Assembly (NCBI GenBank): GCA_017550315.1
Contig: JAFZPN010000054.1
Location: 1-64,000, forward strand
From: Clostridia bacterium
GTDB lineage: Bacteria; Bacillota; Clostridia; Oscillospirales; CAG-272
Reading direction: 5' to 3'
Length of the DNA: 64,000 bases
Shown here: piece by piece, positions 27,347 to 34,977 of the stretch
Position numbering within the stretch: position 1 is the stretch's first letter
Layout of the letters: every line of letters starts with the position of its first letter
Program-made: the position numbers and the translations under genes
The notes under the pieces: generated by a model
Database searches by the model: none
What the model saw: the letters and a program-made list of their open reading frames with translations, nothing else
Told to the model about the DNA's origin: nothing

Positions 27347-29515
27347 TCACTCTTTCGCTACAAGGTCGGCATAAGCGCCGCCCAAGGCAATCAGTTCTTC
27401 GTGCGTCCCGCGCTCCGCCACTTTCCCGTGGTCGAGGACGAGGATCTCGTCGCAGTCGCGGATCGTAGAGAGGCGGTGCGCGATGACGATGCAGGTGATG
27501 CCGCGCTCGCGGATGGCGTTCACGACCTCCGATTCCGTCTTGGCGTCGAGCGCGGAGGTGGCTTCGTCGAGGATGATGATCGTCGGATCCTGCGCCAGCA
27601 CGCGGGCGATCTCCATGCGCTGACGCTGACCGCCGGAGAGATTCTTCCCGCCGCTCGTCAGCCGGTACTGATATCCGCCGGGGAGGCGCATGATGTCGTC
27701 GTGAAGCTGCGCGTCGCGGGCCGCGAGGATCATCTCAAAGTCTTCGATCGAGTCGTCCCACATCTTGATGTTGTTCTCTGCGGTGTCCTCAAAGAGGATG
27801 ATGTCCTGATCGACGACGGCGAGCGAGCCGACCATCACCTCGCGGGGATAGGCGCTCCGCGGTCTGCCGTCAAAGAGGATCTCGCCGCTCCACGGCTGAC
27901 AGAGCCCGGAGATGAGTTTCGAGATCGTGGATTTGCCGCATCCGGATGCGCCGACGAGGGCGATCCGCTGCCCGGTTCTGACGGACAGGGAGAAATCCCG
28001 GATGAGCGGCTCTTCGAGGCGGGAGTAGCCGAAGGTTACGTCTTTCAGTTCCACATTGCCGCGGAGCTTGGAGAGTTCCGTGACCTCGGTCCCATGTTCG
28101 GCGACCGCCTCGTCCGTGGGATATTCCATCACGTCCTCGACGCGCTCCATCTGCGTGCGCATCTCCTGGATCGTCTGTCCTGCGCCGACGAGCGTCATGG
28201 CCGGTGACATGAACGCGCTGAGAAAGCCCTGGAACATCAGGACGGCGCCGAGGCTGAACTTTCCTTCCATCGTCATCCGGACGCCGATGATGAGCACCGC
28301 GTAGTTGGCGAGTGCGGATAAAAAGGCCGGGATCATGCCGAGGAACTGATTGGTCCTGACCGTTTTGACGTTCTGTCGGTTGACGGACGCCTGATATCCC
28401 GCCCATTTCCGGAAGAAGCCGTTCTCCGCGCCGCTCGCCTTGATGGTCTCGATCATTTCGATGCCCGTGACCGTGACGGCCTCGAGACGTCCGGCGTCGC
28501 GCATCTGGACGCGGGTGATGTTCATGCGCTTCTCCGCAATCACACGGGACATGACGGCGTTCAGCGTGAGCGTGACGATGCCGATGAGGGTGAGCATCGG
28601 GCTCTGACGGAGCATCAGGATGAGATAAAAGACCATCATCGCGCTGTTGAGCAGAAGCGGCGCAAAGGTATTGACCAGCGTCCCGGCGATCGACGCGTTC
28701 ATCGCGGCGCGGGACTGGATATCGCCCGCCAGCCGCTGGGAGAAGAATTCCATCGGCAGCCGCAGGATCTTCCACATATAGGTCGTCGAGCCGATGACCG
28801 CCATCTTACCGTTGATGCGGAGGGAGTAGATCGTCTGCGCCCATGCCACGACAAGCTGGATCGCCGCGAGGATGAGCATCACGGACAGGAACGGATAGAG
28901 CCATTCCCGGTTGATCCCGGTGATCAGCCGGTCCATGAAGATGCGGGACGTGACGGAATTCGCGATGCCGAACAGGTAGGAGATCGCCGTGGTCAGCATG
29001 ACGAACGCCACCGCCGCCCTCGCACCGATCAGCCGCTTGCGGGCAAACGCGACCGTGCTCCTGCGCTCCCCGCCGGGTTCAAATCCCTCCCCCGGCACGG
29101 GAATGATCGCCACGCCGGTGAAAGACTTGTCGAACTCCTCCCAGCTGACCTTGATTTCGCCGCGCGCGGGGTCGTTCAGATAGGCATGCCGTCCCCGGAA
29201 GCCGCGGAGGACGACGAAGTGATTCATGTTCCAGTGGATGATGCACGGGAACTGGCCCTTCTCGCGGATGGATTCCGGATCCAGGCTGAAGGCCTTGACG
29301 GAGAAGCCGTAATGCTCCGCTGCGAGATAGATATTCTTTGCCTTCGAGCCGTCGCGGGAGACGCCGCAGTCGAGACGGACCTGCTCGAGCGGCACCCATT
29401 TTCCGTAATAGGCCATGACCATGCAGAGCGCCGCCGCGCCGCATTCGAGCGTCTCGAGCTGCATGACCACGGGGACGCGGACAACGCCTTTCGTTCTCGC
29501 CGATTTGATCCCCAT
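27347..29515 (-). CDS. NHLM bacteriocin-system peptidase/ABC transporter
   Basis: This 722-residue protein combines a C39 cysteine peptidase (residues ~12-145), a six-helix exporter domain (~165-445) and an ABC ATPase. The catalytic residues are visible: Cys in LETLECGAAALCMV, His in HWNMNHFVVLRG, Asp in YLNDPARG. The ATPase has VGASGCGKSTI, LSGGQRQRM and IIILDEATSA. Such proteins cut leader peptides after a GG-type motif while exporting the core peptide. An AGGTGA site precedes the ATG, three bases after the stop of the HlyD-like gene. All catalytic residues look intact, so the export machine is probably active. Confidence 0.92.
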   Translation of the reverse strand: MGIKSARTKGVVRVPVVMQLETLECGAAALCMVMAYYGKWVPLEQVRLDCGVSRDGSKAKNIYLAAEHYGFSVKAFSLDPESIREKGQFPCIIHWNMNHFVVLRGFRGRHAYLNDPARGEIKVSWEEFDKSFTGVAIIPVPGEGFEPGGERRSTVAFARKRLIGARAAVAFVMLTTAISYLFGIANSVTSRIFMDRLITGINREWLYPFLSVMLILAAIQLVVAWAQTIYSLRINGKMAVIGSTTYMWKILRLPMEFFSQRLAGDIQSRAAMNASIAGTLVNTFAPLLLNSAMMVFYLILMLRQSPMLTLIGIVTLTLNAVMSRVIAEKRMNITRVQMRDAGRLEAVTVTGIEMIETIKASGAENGFFRKWAGYQASVNRQNVKTVRTNQFLGMIPAFLSALANYAVLIIGVRMTMEGKFSLGAVLMFQGFLSAFMSPAMTLVGAGQTIQEMRTQMERVEDVMEYPTDEAVAEHGTEVTELSKLRGNVELKDVTFGYSRLEEPLIRDFSLSVRTGQRIALVGASGCGKSTISKLISGLCQPWSGEILFDGRPRSAYPREVMVGSLAVVDQDIILFEDTAENNIKMWDDSIEDFEMILAARDAQLHDDIMRLPGGYQYRLTSGGKNLSGGQRQRMEIARVLAQDPTIIILDEATSALDAKTESEVVNAIRERGITCIVIAHRLSTIRDCDEILVLDHGKVAERGTHEELIALGGAYADLVAKE

Positions 29516-29518
29516 GAT

Positions 29519-29944
29519 TCACCTGCTTTCCGTCAGAAAGCGGATGGGATGCGTCTCGTCGACGACGACCGTACCGTCGTAAGTTCCGTCCGGCAAGTCC
29601 GCCTGCGCCGTTCCGACCTGGCGTCCGTATTCGTCCGTGCGCACGAAAGCGATCAAGAATTCCTGCCCGGCGACGCGGAGCGGCATACCGTCCGCCAGGG
29701 TTTCCGAGCCGAGCGGAATGACCTCGGCGGTTTTATCCGCGACGACCACCTTGACCTCCGCCGTCGTTTCGAGCGTTCCCGTCATCGACCACGCGAAAAG
29801 ACCCGCGAGCAGCAGGATCACGGCGGCGAGGACCACCCAGATCCCCGGATTCGTCACGCACAGATAGTCCGTGAGCTGTTCCGGAGAGGAGATGCGGTCG
29901 AGGGTTTTCTTGCGGAATACGGACTGTTTGTTGTTCTCTGTCAT
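29519..29944 (-). CDS. Short NHLM secretion accessory protein (HlyD-like stub)
   Basis: This 141-residue protein has a cytoplasmic N-terminus (FRKKTLDRISSPEQLTDYL), one membrane helix (residues ~34-53) and a small beta-rich extracytoplasmic domain. NHLM systems carry an HlyD-type secretion protein beginning with the same KxLDRISSPEQLD pattern. Here the long coiled-coil hairpin of full HlyD proteins is absent and only lipoyl/barrel-like strands remain. It is immediately upstream of the peptidase transporter. It is probably a genuine short variant rather than a fragment, because start, anchor and stop are all intact. Confidence 0.75.
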   Translation of the reverse strand: MTENNKQSVFRKKTLDRISSPEQLTDYLCVTNPGIWVVLAAVILLLAGLFAWSMTGTLETTAEVKVVVADKTAEVIPLGSETLADGMPLRVAGQEFLIAFVRTDEYGRQVGTAQADLPDGTYDGTVVVDETHPIRFLTESR

Positions 29945-30001
29945 ACCGATTGCTCTCTTTCCATGCTTCCTGCTTCGGGTCGGGGCGGCGCGGGATTTGT
30001 G

Positions 30002-31030
30002 TCAGGATTCCCGTGCGGCGCGCGCCATCGCCTGCAGGTTCTCGAGCGGGATGTTCGGCGCGAGGTCGCATCCGGGCGCGAGGATGAATCCGCCGTAGGG
30101 CTTCATCGATTCACAGAGCGACTTGCTGATCGCGTATACCTCCTCGGCGCTTTTCGCCGCGAGGATGTGCGCGGGACTGAGGTTGCCGAACAGGGCGCAG
30201 CGTCCCGCGGAATCGAGCTGCGCGCGCACCATGTTGATGGAATCGACCGAGAAGACGCTCATCCCCGCCCCGGCGACCGTCGCGACGAGCTTGTCCGTTT
30301 TGCCGCAGATGTGGATGAGATAATTCCGGCACTTCGGGGCGAGCCGCTCCATGACCTTGACGTCGGCGGGCAGGACGAAGTTCTCGAAATCCGCGGGCCG
30401 GATCAGATCGCCCGAGGCAGCGGGTTCGGGAACGGTGATGAGGTCGAGCCCGTTGTCCGTCAGATCTTCGAGGTAGGCGATCACGATCTCGGCCGCGAAG
30501 TCGATGACCTTTTTGACGTCTTCCATTTCCCCGGTCAAGAGCTCCACCATGAAGTCCTCGACGCCGAGCATCTGGGCTGCCATCGTGAACGGACCGAAGA
30601 AACCGCCGCCGATCATGCATTCGTCCCCGACGAGGCGGCGCATCTCCCGCATCTGCACGAGGGTCCTCTGATAAAAATGCTCCTGCCGCATGTCGGCGAT
30701 GACTTTCCCAACGTCGAAATTGTCGATATCTTCGAGCGAGGTGAGCGGGCGGGACAGGATCTCCGCGGAGAGGACGTTCATCTCCACACGCCCGCCCATG
30801 ACTTCCATCATCGGCCACGCGGCGGCGCATCCGGAGGTCATGATCTCCGTGCCGATCTCGCGGTAGTCGCCGACAAGAAGCTCCGCGCCGGCATCCGGGA
30901 GGTCGAGCAGGCTTGCCATGGTCAGGCCGTGCCGCGCGGCGATCCACATCTGACCGTTCAGGACGGCGAACGGCGCGCGGTCTGTTTTCTCAAAATGAAG
31001 GGTCTTCAACACTCGTTCCTTGCTTGTCAC
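30002..31030 (-). CDS. Uroporphyrinogen decarboxylase-family protein (MtaA/CmuA-like)
   Basis: This 342-residue protein has the URO-D fold signatures: MTSKERVLKTLHFEKTDRAPF at the N-terminus, GGFFGPFTMAAQMLG in the middle, and HICGKTDKLV with the family's His-x-Cys-Gly near residue 245. This HxCG pattern is typical of the corrinoid methyltransferase branch (MtaA, CmuA) that binds zinc, not of haem biosynthesis. No corrinoid protein or methyltransferase partner is adjacent. GTG start after AAAGGA. It stands 57 bp before the NHLM genes in the same orientation and is likely on the same transcript. Confidence 0.85.
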   Translation of the reverse strand: MTSKERVLKTLHFEKTDRAPFAVLNGQMWIAARHGLTMASLLDLPDAGAELLVGDYREIGTEIMTSGCAAAWPMMEVMGGRVEMNVLSAEILSRPLTSLEDIDNFDVGKVIADMRQEHFYQRTLVQMREMRRLVGDECMIGGGFFGPFTMAAQMLGVEDFMVELLTGEMEDVKKVIDFAAEIVIAYLEDLTDNGLDLITVPEPAASGDLIRPADFENFVLPADVKVMERLAPKCRNYLIHICGKTDKLVATVAGAGMSVFSVDSINMVRAQLDSAGRCALFGNLSPAHILAAKSAEEVYAISKSLCESMKPYGGFILAPGCDLAPNIPLENLQAMARAARES

Positions 31031-31080
31031 GTCAGGTTCCTTTCTCCTTTTTCGCTCGGAATGTTTTCGTGGGTCGGCGG

Positions 31081-32193
31081 TTATGTCATCCCGAAGGTCT
31101 TCTCCTTCAGGTCGAGGTAGTAGAGATAATTCTCCGGCGTGACGTCCGGCGGGCAGCGGTGATCGCAGAACGGGATGTATCCGCCGCGGGCGACGAGGGG
31201 TTCGAGCGTCTTCATATACGCCTTGATCTCGTCCTTCCCGGCGATCATTTTCATCTTGTCAAAGCCGCCCATGATGCGCAGATCCCTGCCGTATTCGGCG
31301 AAGAGCTCGCCCGGATGCGCGCAGGAATTGACCTCGAACGGGAACAGGCAGTTGATCCCCGCCTCGAGAAAGTACGGGAGCAGCGGGCGGACGTCGCCGT
31401 CGCAGTCCGTGTACCAGATATCGACGCCGTATCGGTGAAGGCGGTCCCCGATGCGCTTGTAGCACGGGAAGACGACGGACCTGAAGAAATCCATCGGGAC
31501 GAGGGGGCCGTTCTTGCAGCAGATGTCCTCCCAGCCGGAGGCAAAGTCGAAGTGATAGCGCGGCAGGACGGCGTCGAGATAGTCCTCCACGAGCTCGCAG
31601 CGGGTCTCCACGATGTCCGCGACCATCTCCGGATAGTCCGCAATGGCATAGGCGAGGCCCTCGACGGTCAACAGATCGCGGACCTTTCCGATCATGGAGC
31701 CGCAGCTGATCCCCACCGGATAGGTCCTGTCGTCCGCGCAGATCTTGTCAAGCCGCTCGAAATCCGGCTTGCGGACCGCTGCGGCACGGTCGAAGCTGCG
31801 TTCTTTGAGGGCTTTCCAGTCCTCGGGCGTCTCGACCGCGCTGCCGAGATAGCGGGGAATCGACGAATGGCCGTCCTTCGGTACTTCCACGACCAGCCCT
31901 TCCGAGGTGGTCTTCACGACGGAATGCGCTTTGACCTCGAGGACCTTTTCCTCAAATCCCGGGGTCATGTCGTAATGCCCGCCGACGCCCGCCGGAGGCT
32001 CGAAGGCAAAGAAGCGGTCGGCTTCCCATTCGTTGTGGATGTTGTTCTCGAGGAAAATGTCCCAGGTCTGATAATTCTCAGCCCAGTAACCAAACTCCAT
32101 GTTGACCGTCCGGTCGAACGGCCGGTAGTGCATCTGCGCGTTGAAGCGGTCGCGCTGCGTCATCGTCCCTTTCCAGGGCTTTCTCGGTTCCAT
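31081..32193 (-). CDS. Second, divergent uroporphyrinogen decarboxylase-like protein
   Basis: This 370-residue protein starts at the ATG at 32193, after GGAGAGGAGAAA. It opens with MTQRDRFNAQMHYRPFDRTVNMEFGYW, the pattern of URO-D-like proteins of sugar-using clostridia. IWYTDCDGDVRPLLPYFLEAGINCLFPFE occupies the place of the cofactor-binding strand, and a DHRCPPDVTPEN segment lies near the C-terminus. The HxCG of its neighbour is not seen. It is the first gene after the promoter at 32264-32292 and lies 50 bp before the other URO-D-like gene. No biochemical role can be assigned. Confidence 0.78.
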   Translation of the reverse strand: MEPRKPWKGTMTQRDRFNAQMHYRPFDRTVNMEFGYWAENYQTWDIFLENNIHNEWEADRFFAFEPPAGVGGHYDMTPGFEEKVLEVKAHSVVKTTSEGLVVEVPKDGHSSIPRYLGSAVETPEDWKALKERSFDRAAAVRKPDFERLDKICADDRTYPVGISCGSMIGKVRDLLTVEGLAYAIADYPEMVADIVETRCELVEDYLDAVLPRYHFDFASGWEDICCKNGPLVPMDFFRSVVFPCYKRIGDRLHRYGVDIWYTDCDGDVRPLLPYFLEAGINCLFPFEVNSCAHPGELFAEYGRDLRIMGGFDKMKMIAGKDEIKAYMKTLEPLVARGGYIPFCDHRCPPDVTPENYLYYLDLKEKTFGMT

Positions 32194-32263
32194 TTTCTCC
32201 TCTCCTCCGCGTGCTCGTCGTTTCCGGATCGTCTTCCGGGAGGACGGCGCTGTGTTCCATGCA

Positions 32264-32292
32264 AGTATAGCATATTCTTCCGCCGTTTGCAA
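32264..32292 (-). promoter_or_regulatory. Promoter for the URO-D/NHLM/MFS operon
   Basis: On the minus strand TTGCAA (32292-32287), 17 bp, TATACT (32269-32264) with TGC before the -10. No other promoter or terminator was recognised between here and 23800. Confidence 0.65.
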
Positions 32293-32304
32293 TCCCCCGT
32301 CCAT

Positions 32305-32337
32305 CAAAAATCACGGTACCGCAGCCGATACCGTGAT
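32305..32337 (-). terminator. Terminator after the interrupted surface-protein gene
   Basis: ATCACGGT (32310-32317) pairs with ACCGTGAT (32330-32337); five T follow on the minus strand. Confidence 0.75.
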
Positions 32338-32344
32338 GATTGTT

Positions 32345-33316
32345 TCAGTGCTTTTTCTTCATGAGCAGCGCGGAGCCGAGGATCGCGGCAAGGACGATAT
32401 ATGCGCCGCCGAGCATGGAGCCGCATCCGGATTTGGCCGCGGCGGGTTCCCCGGCGGTGTCGTTTGCGGGAGCTGCGGGCGTATCCTGCAGAGCAGCCTC
32501 GGGTTCCGCATCCGCTGCGGGTTCTGCGGCGGGTTCGGCAGCCGGTTCTTCCGCCGCCGGTTCGGGCTCTTGTGCCGGAGCGGGTTCCTCCGTCTTCGCG
32601 GGCTCTTCCGCCTTCTTCGATCCGGTGATCTTGAAGTCGATGGAGTCGATCACGTCGTAGCCGTCGTTTGCGAGGAGGAACATGGTGTATTCGCCCGCGG
32701 GGAGATCCGCCACATCCCCGCGCTCCGCGTTGTGCGTCTCGCCCTTGATGCTGACCGGCTCGAGGGGGGTGTGCCCTTCGGCGACATAGTACCAGTAAAT
32801 CGACTGGACGCCGCCGGGGACCTCGCCCTTCTGATACAGGCCGACCCAGTCCTTCCCCGATCCGTTGGCGGTCACGAGGATGTCGTCGCCTTCCTGATAG
32901 GAATACTGGTCGAGTTCAAGCGTCGCGAGGACGGTAAAGTCCACGGAATCGAAGGGCTCGTAGCCGTCGTTGAGCAGGAGCCACATGGTGTATTCTCCTG
33001 GAGGGATCTCTTCGTATTCCGTCTGTCCGTTGGTACGGGTCTCGCGGATATCCACCGCCTCGCCGGGATCCGCGTCCTATTCGACGTAGTACCAGAAGAT
33101 GCAGGCGGACTGACCGGGCGTCTCGCCGCGGAGGTAGAGGCCGACCCAGTCGGTGCCCTCTCCGACCGCCGTGATGAGGATGTCCTCGTTCTGTGTGAAT
33201 TCCGTCTTGTTCAGGGAAATCGATTTGTCGGCTGCCGACGCGGAGACGGCAAGGAAGAGCGCCGTCATGGCGGCGAGGAGCAGGACCGCATAACGGAGAA
33301 ACCGAGCTTTTTTCAT
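32345..33316 (-). pseudogene. Two-repeat cell-surface protein interrupted by in-frame TAG
   Basis: One frame runs from ATG 33316 to the TGA at 32345, broken only by TAG at 33079-33077. The product would be a secreted protein of about 322 residues. It has a signal peptide, two tandem repeats of about 95 residues (WVGLY...WYYV...GEYTMxLLxNDGY), a Pro/Ala/Glu-rich linker, and a tail GCGSMLGG plus hydrophobic segment plus KKKH typical of clostridial surface anchors. Aligning the repeats places the stop opposite a Glu codon (WYYVE-stop-D against WYYVAEG), so a single GAG-to-TAG change explains it. Both halves are otherwise intact. It may be a fresh pseudogene, a readthrough site or a base error. 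Confidence 0.75.
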
Positions 33317-33415
33317 AGGTGAGCCTTTCTGTCATGATGACCGTTTTTCAATCCGGATCCGGCGGTTTTGTCCGGTCCGGGTGAGATCACGCGATTGCAT
33401 GGACTCTCTTCGATG

Positions 33416-33444
33416 ATTATACCACACTTCAATCCTTTTGGCAA
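33416..33444 (-). promoter_or_regulatory. Promoter for the interrupted surface-protein gene
   Basis: On the minus strand TTGCCA (33444-33439), 17 bp, TGG-TATAAT (33421-33416). It is divergent from the NRPS operon promoter 66 bp away. Confidence 0.7.
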
Positions 33445-33509
33445 GAGAAGAAGTGAAACACATGCCCTTTTTTCTGTCGGATTCAACGCGAAAAATTCAT
33501 AAAAAGCGG

Positions 33510-33538
33510 TTGATAACCGGCTTTATCTTTGATATAAT
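33510..33538 (+). promoter_or_regulatory. Promoter for the MATE-NRPS-STAS-SpoIIE operon
   Basis: TTGATA (33510-33515), 17 bp, TATAAT (33533-33538) with TGA before the -10. The ~100-base leader that follows contains a CCCGGA/TCCGGG pairing around 33558-33590. I could not match it to a known riboswitch. Confidence 0.8.
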
Positions 33539-33645
33539 GTTTTATATTGTGTATCCGTCCCGGAAACGCCGCCATGAGGACGTCCGGGATCGGAGAAAGA
33601 CAGCGGAAGACGCCCCGCGATCCGCTGACGAAAGGACGCTGAACC

Positions 33646-34977
33646 ATGGATTATCTGCATGACTCGCATCGCTCGATGTTCGCGAAGCTCCTGCCTTCCG
33701 CCATCGGCGCGATGCTCAGCGAGACGGTGGCCTCCCTGATCGACACGATCATCCTGAGCTACTATCTCGGCCCGGATATGCTCTCGACCATCAGCATCTG
33801 CATGCCGATCTACATGTTCGTCAATACGCTCTCCATGCTGATCGTATCCGGCGGCGCGACCCTCTTCGCCCAATCCCTCGGACGGGAGGACAAAGAAGAC
33901 GCGCAGCGGTATTATACCTGCAGCATCGTGCTGATGGTGCTGTGCGGCGCAATACTGACGGTCGGCGGCCTCGTCTTTACGAAGCAGATCATGTCCGCTC
34001 TCGGCGCGTCCGGCTCGGTTCTGGAACCGACTGTACAGTATGGCCGGGTGCTGTTTTCGTTCATGATCCCGCTCTGCCTGTATCAGCAGCTCATGGTCTA
34101 CGTCCGCTTTGACGGCGCGCCGATCCTCTCGCTGATCTCCACGGTCGTCTGCGCCGTGGTCAACCTGGTGCTCGACGTGCTCTTCGTCGGCGTATTCTTA
34201 TGGGGTCCGGGCGGTGCGGCCCTTGCGACCTGTCTCGCCTACACCGTCGCGATGCTCATCAACGCCGCGCATCTTTTGCAGAAGAACAACGGCCTGATCT
34301 TCCGCCGGGGCAGCATGAGCGGAGCGCGCGTCGGACGGGTGCTCAAAACCGGGATCCCGCTCTCCGTCACGCAGCTCGGCATGGCGGTCGGCACGTCCCT
34401 CTTCAATATCCGCATCATGGATGTCGGCGGTCCGATGTACCTCGACGTATACGGCGTGATCACGCAGCTCTCCGTCGTCGCGATGGCGCTGTACGAGGGC
34501 ATCGCGCAGGCCTGCCAGCCGATCCTCGCCGCCTGCTTCGGCGCGGGTGACCGGAAACGGACGGCACAGACCATCCGCTACGGCTTCGTCATGGAAATCA
34601 TCGCGATGACCTTCGCCACCGTGCTCTATATCTTCGGCGCGGGATTCGTGGCGAACCTCTTCTCGATGCAGGAGGCCGAAATCCACGCAGCGGCGGTCGG
34701 CGCGATCCGGATCTACGCGCTGTCCCTGTTGTTCACCGGCTTCAATACCATCATCATCTATCACTTCCAGGTGAAGGAATACGAAATCCACGCGACCGGG
34801 ATCTCGCTTCTTTCCGGCACGATCCTGCCCGTTGCGTTCCTGTATCTGCTGACGCTTCTGTTCAGCGTCCGAGGCATCTGGTGGTGCTATCTGATCGCGC
34901 AGGGACTCACCCTGATCCTGAGCGCGGTGCTCTATACCCGTGATAAACGCATGGATTCCCAAAGGAGGAGTATATGA
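33646..34977 (+). CDS. MATE-family efflux transporter
   Basis: This 443-residue protein has twelve membrane helices in two halves. It shows MATE features: the N-terminal RSMFAKLLPSAIGAMLSETVASLIDTI, the AACFGAGDRKRT loop after helix 7 and an equivalent SLGREDKEDAQR loop after helix 2. MATE proteins expel small organic molecules using sodium or proton gradients. Its stop overlaps the start of the NRPS gene (ATGA), so it is translationally coupled. It is the natural candidate to export the NRPS product or protect the producer. AAAGGA lies before the ATG. Confidence 0.9.
   Translation: MDYLHDSHRSMFAKLLPSAIGAMLSETVASLIDTIILSYYLGPDMLSTISICMPIYMFVNTLSMLIVSGGATLFAQSLGREDKEDAQRYYTCSIVLMVLCGAILTVGGLVFTKQIMSALGASGSVLEPTVQYGRVLFSFMIPLCLYQQLMVYVRFDGAPILSLISTVVCAVVNLVLDVLFVGVFLWGPGGAALATCLAYTVAMLINAAHLLQKNNGLIFRRGSMSGARVGRVLKTGIPLSVTQLGMAVGTSLFNIRIMDVGGPMYLDVYGVITQLSVVAMALYEGIAQACQPILAACFGAGDRKRTAQTIRYGFVMEIIAMTFATVLYIFGAGFVANLFSMQEAEIHAAAVGAIRIYALSLLFTGFNTIIIYHFQVKEYEIHATGISLLSGTILPVAFLYLLTLLFSVRGIWWCYLIAQGLTLILSAVLYTRDKRMDSQRRSI

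Noticed and set aside
29076-29100. A tRNA-like GGTTCAAATCC string
   Set aside because: It lies inside the coding sequence of the NHLM peptidase transporter and no acceptor or anticodon stem surrounds it.
33545-33645. Guanidine-type riboswitch before the MATE gene
   Set aside because: A CCCGGA/TCCGGG pairing is present, but the conserved loops of guanidine riboswitches were not found.
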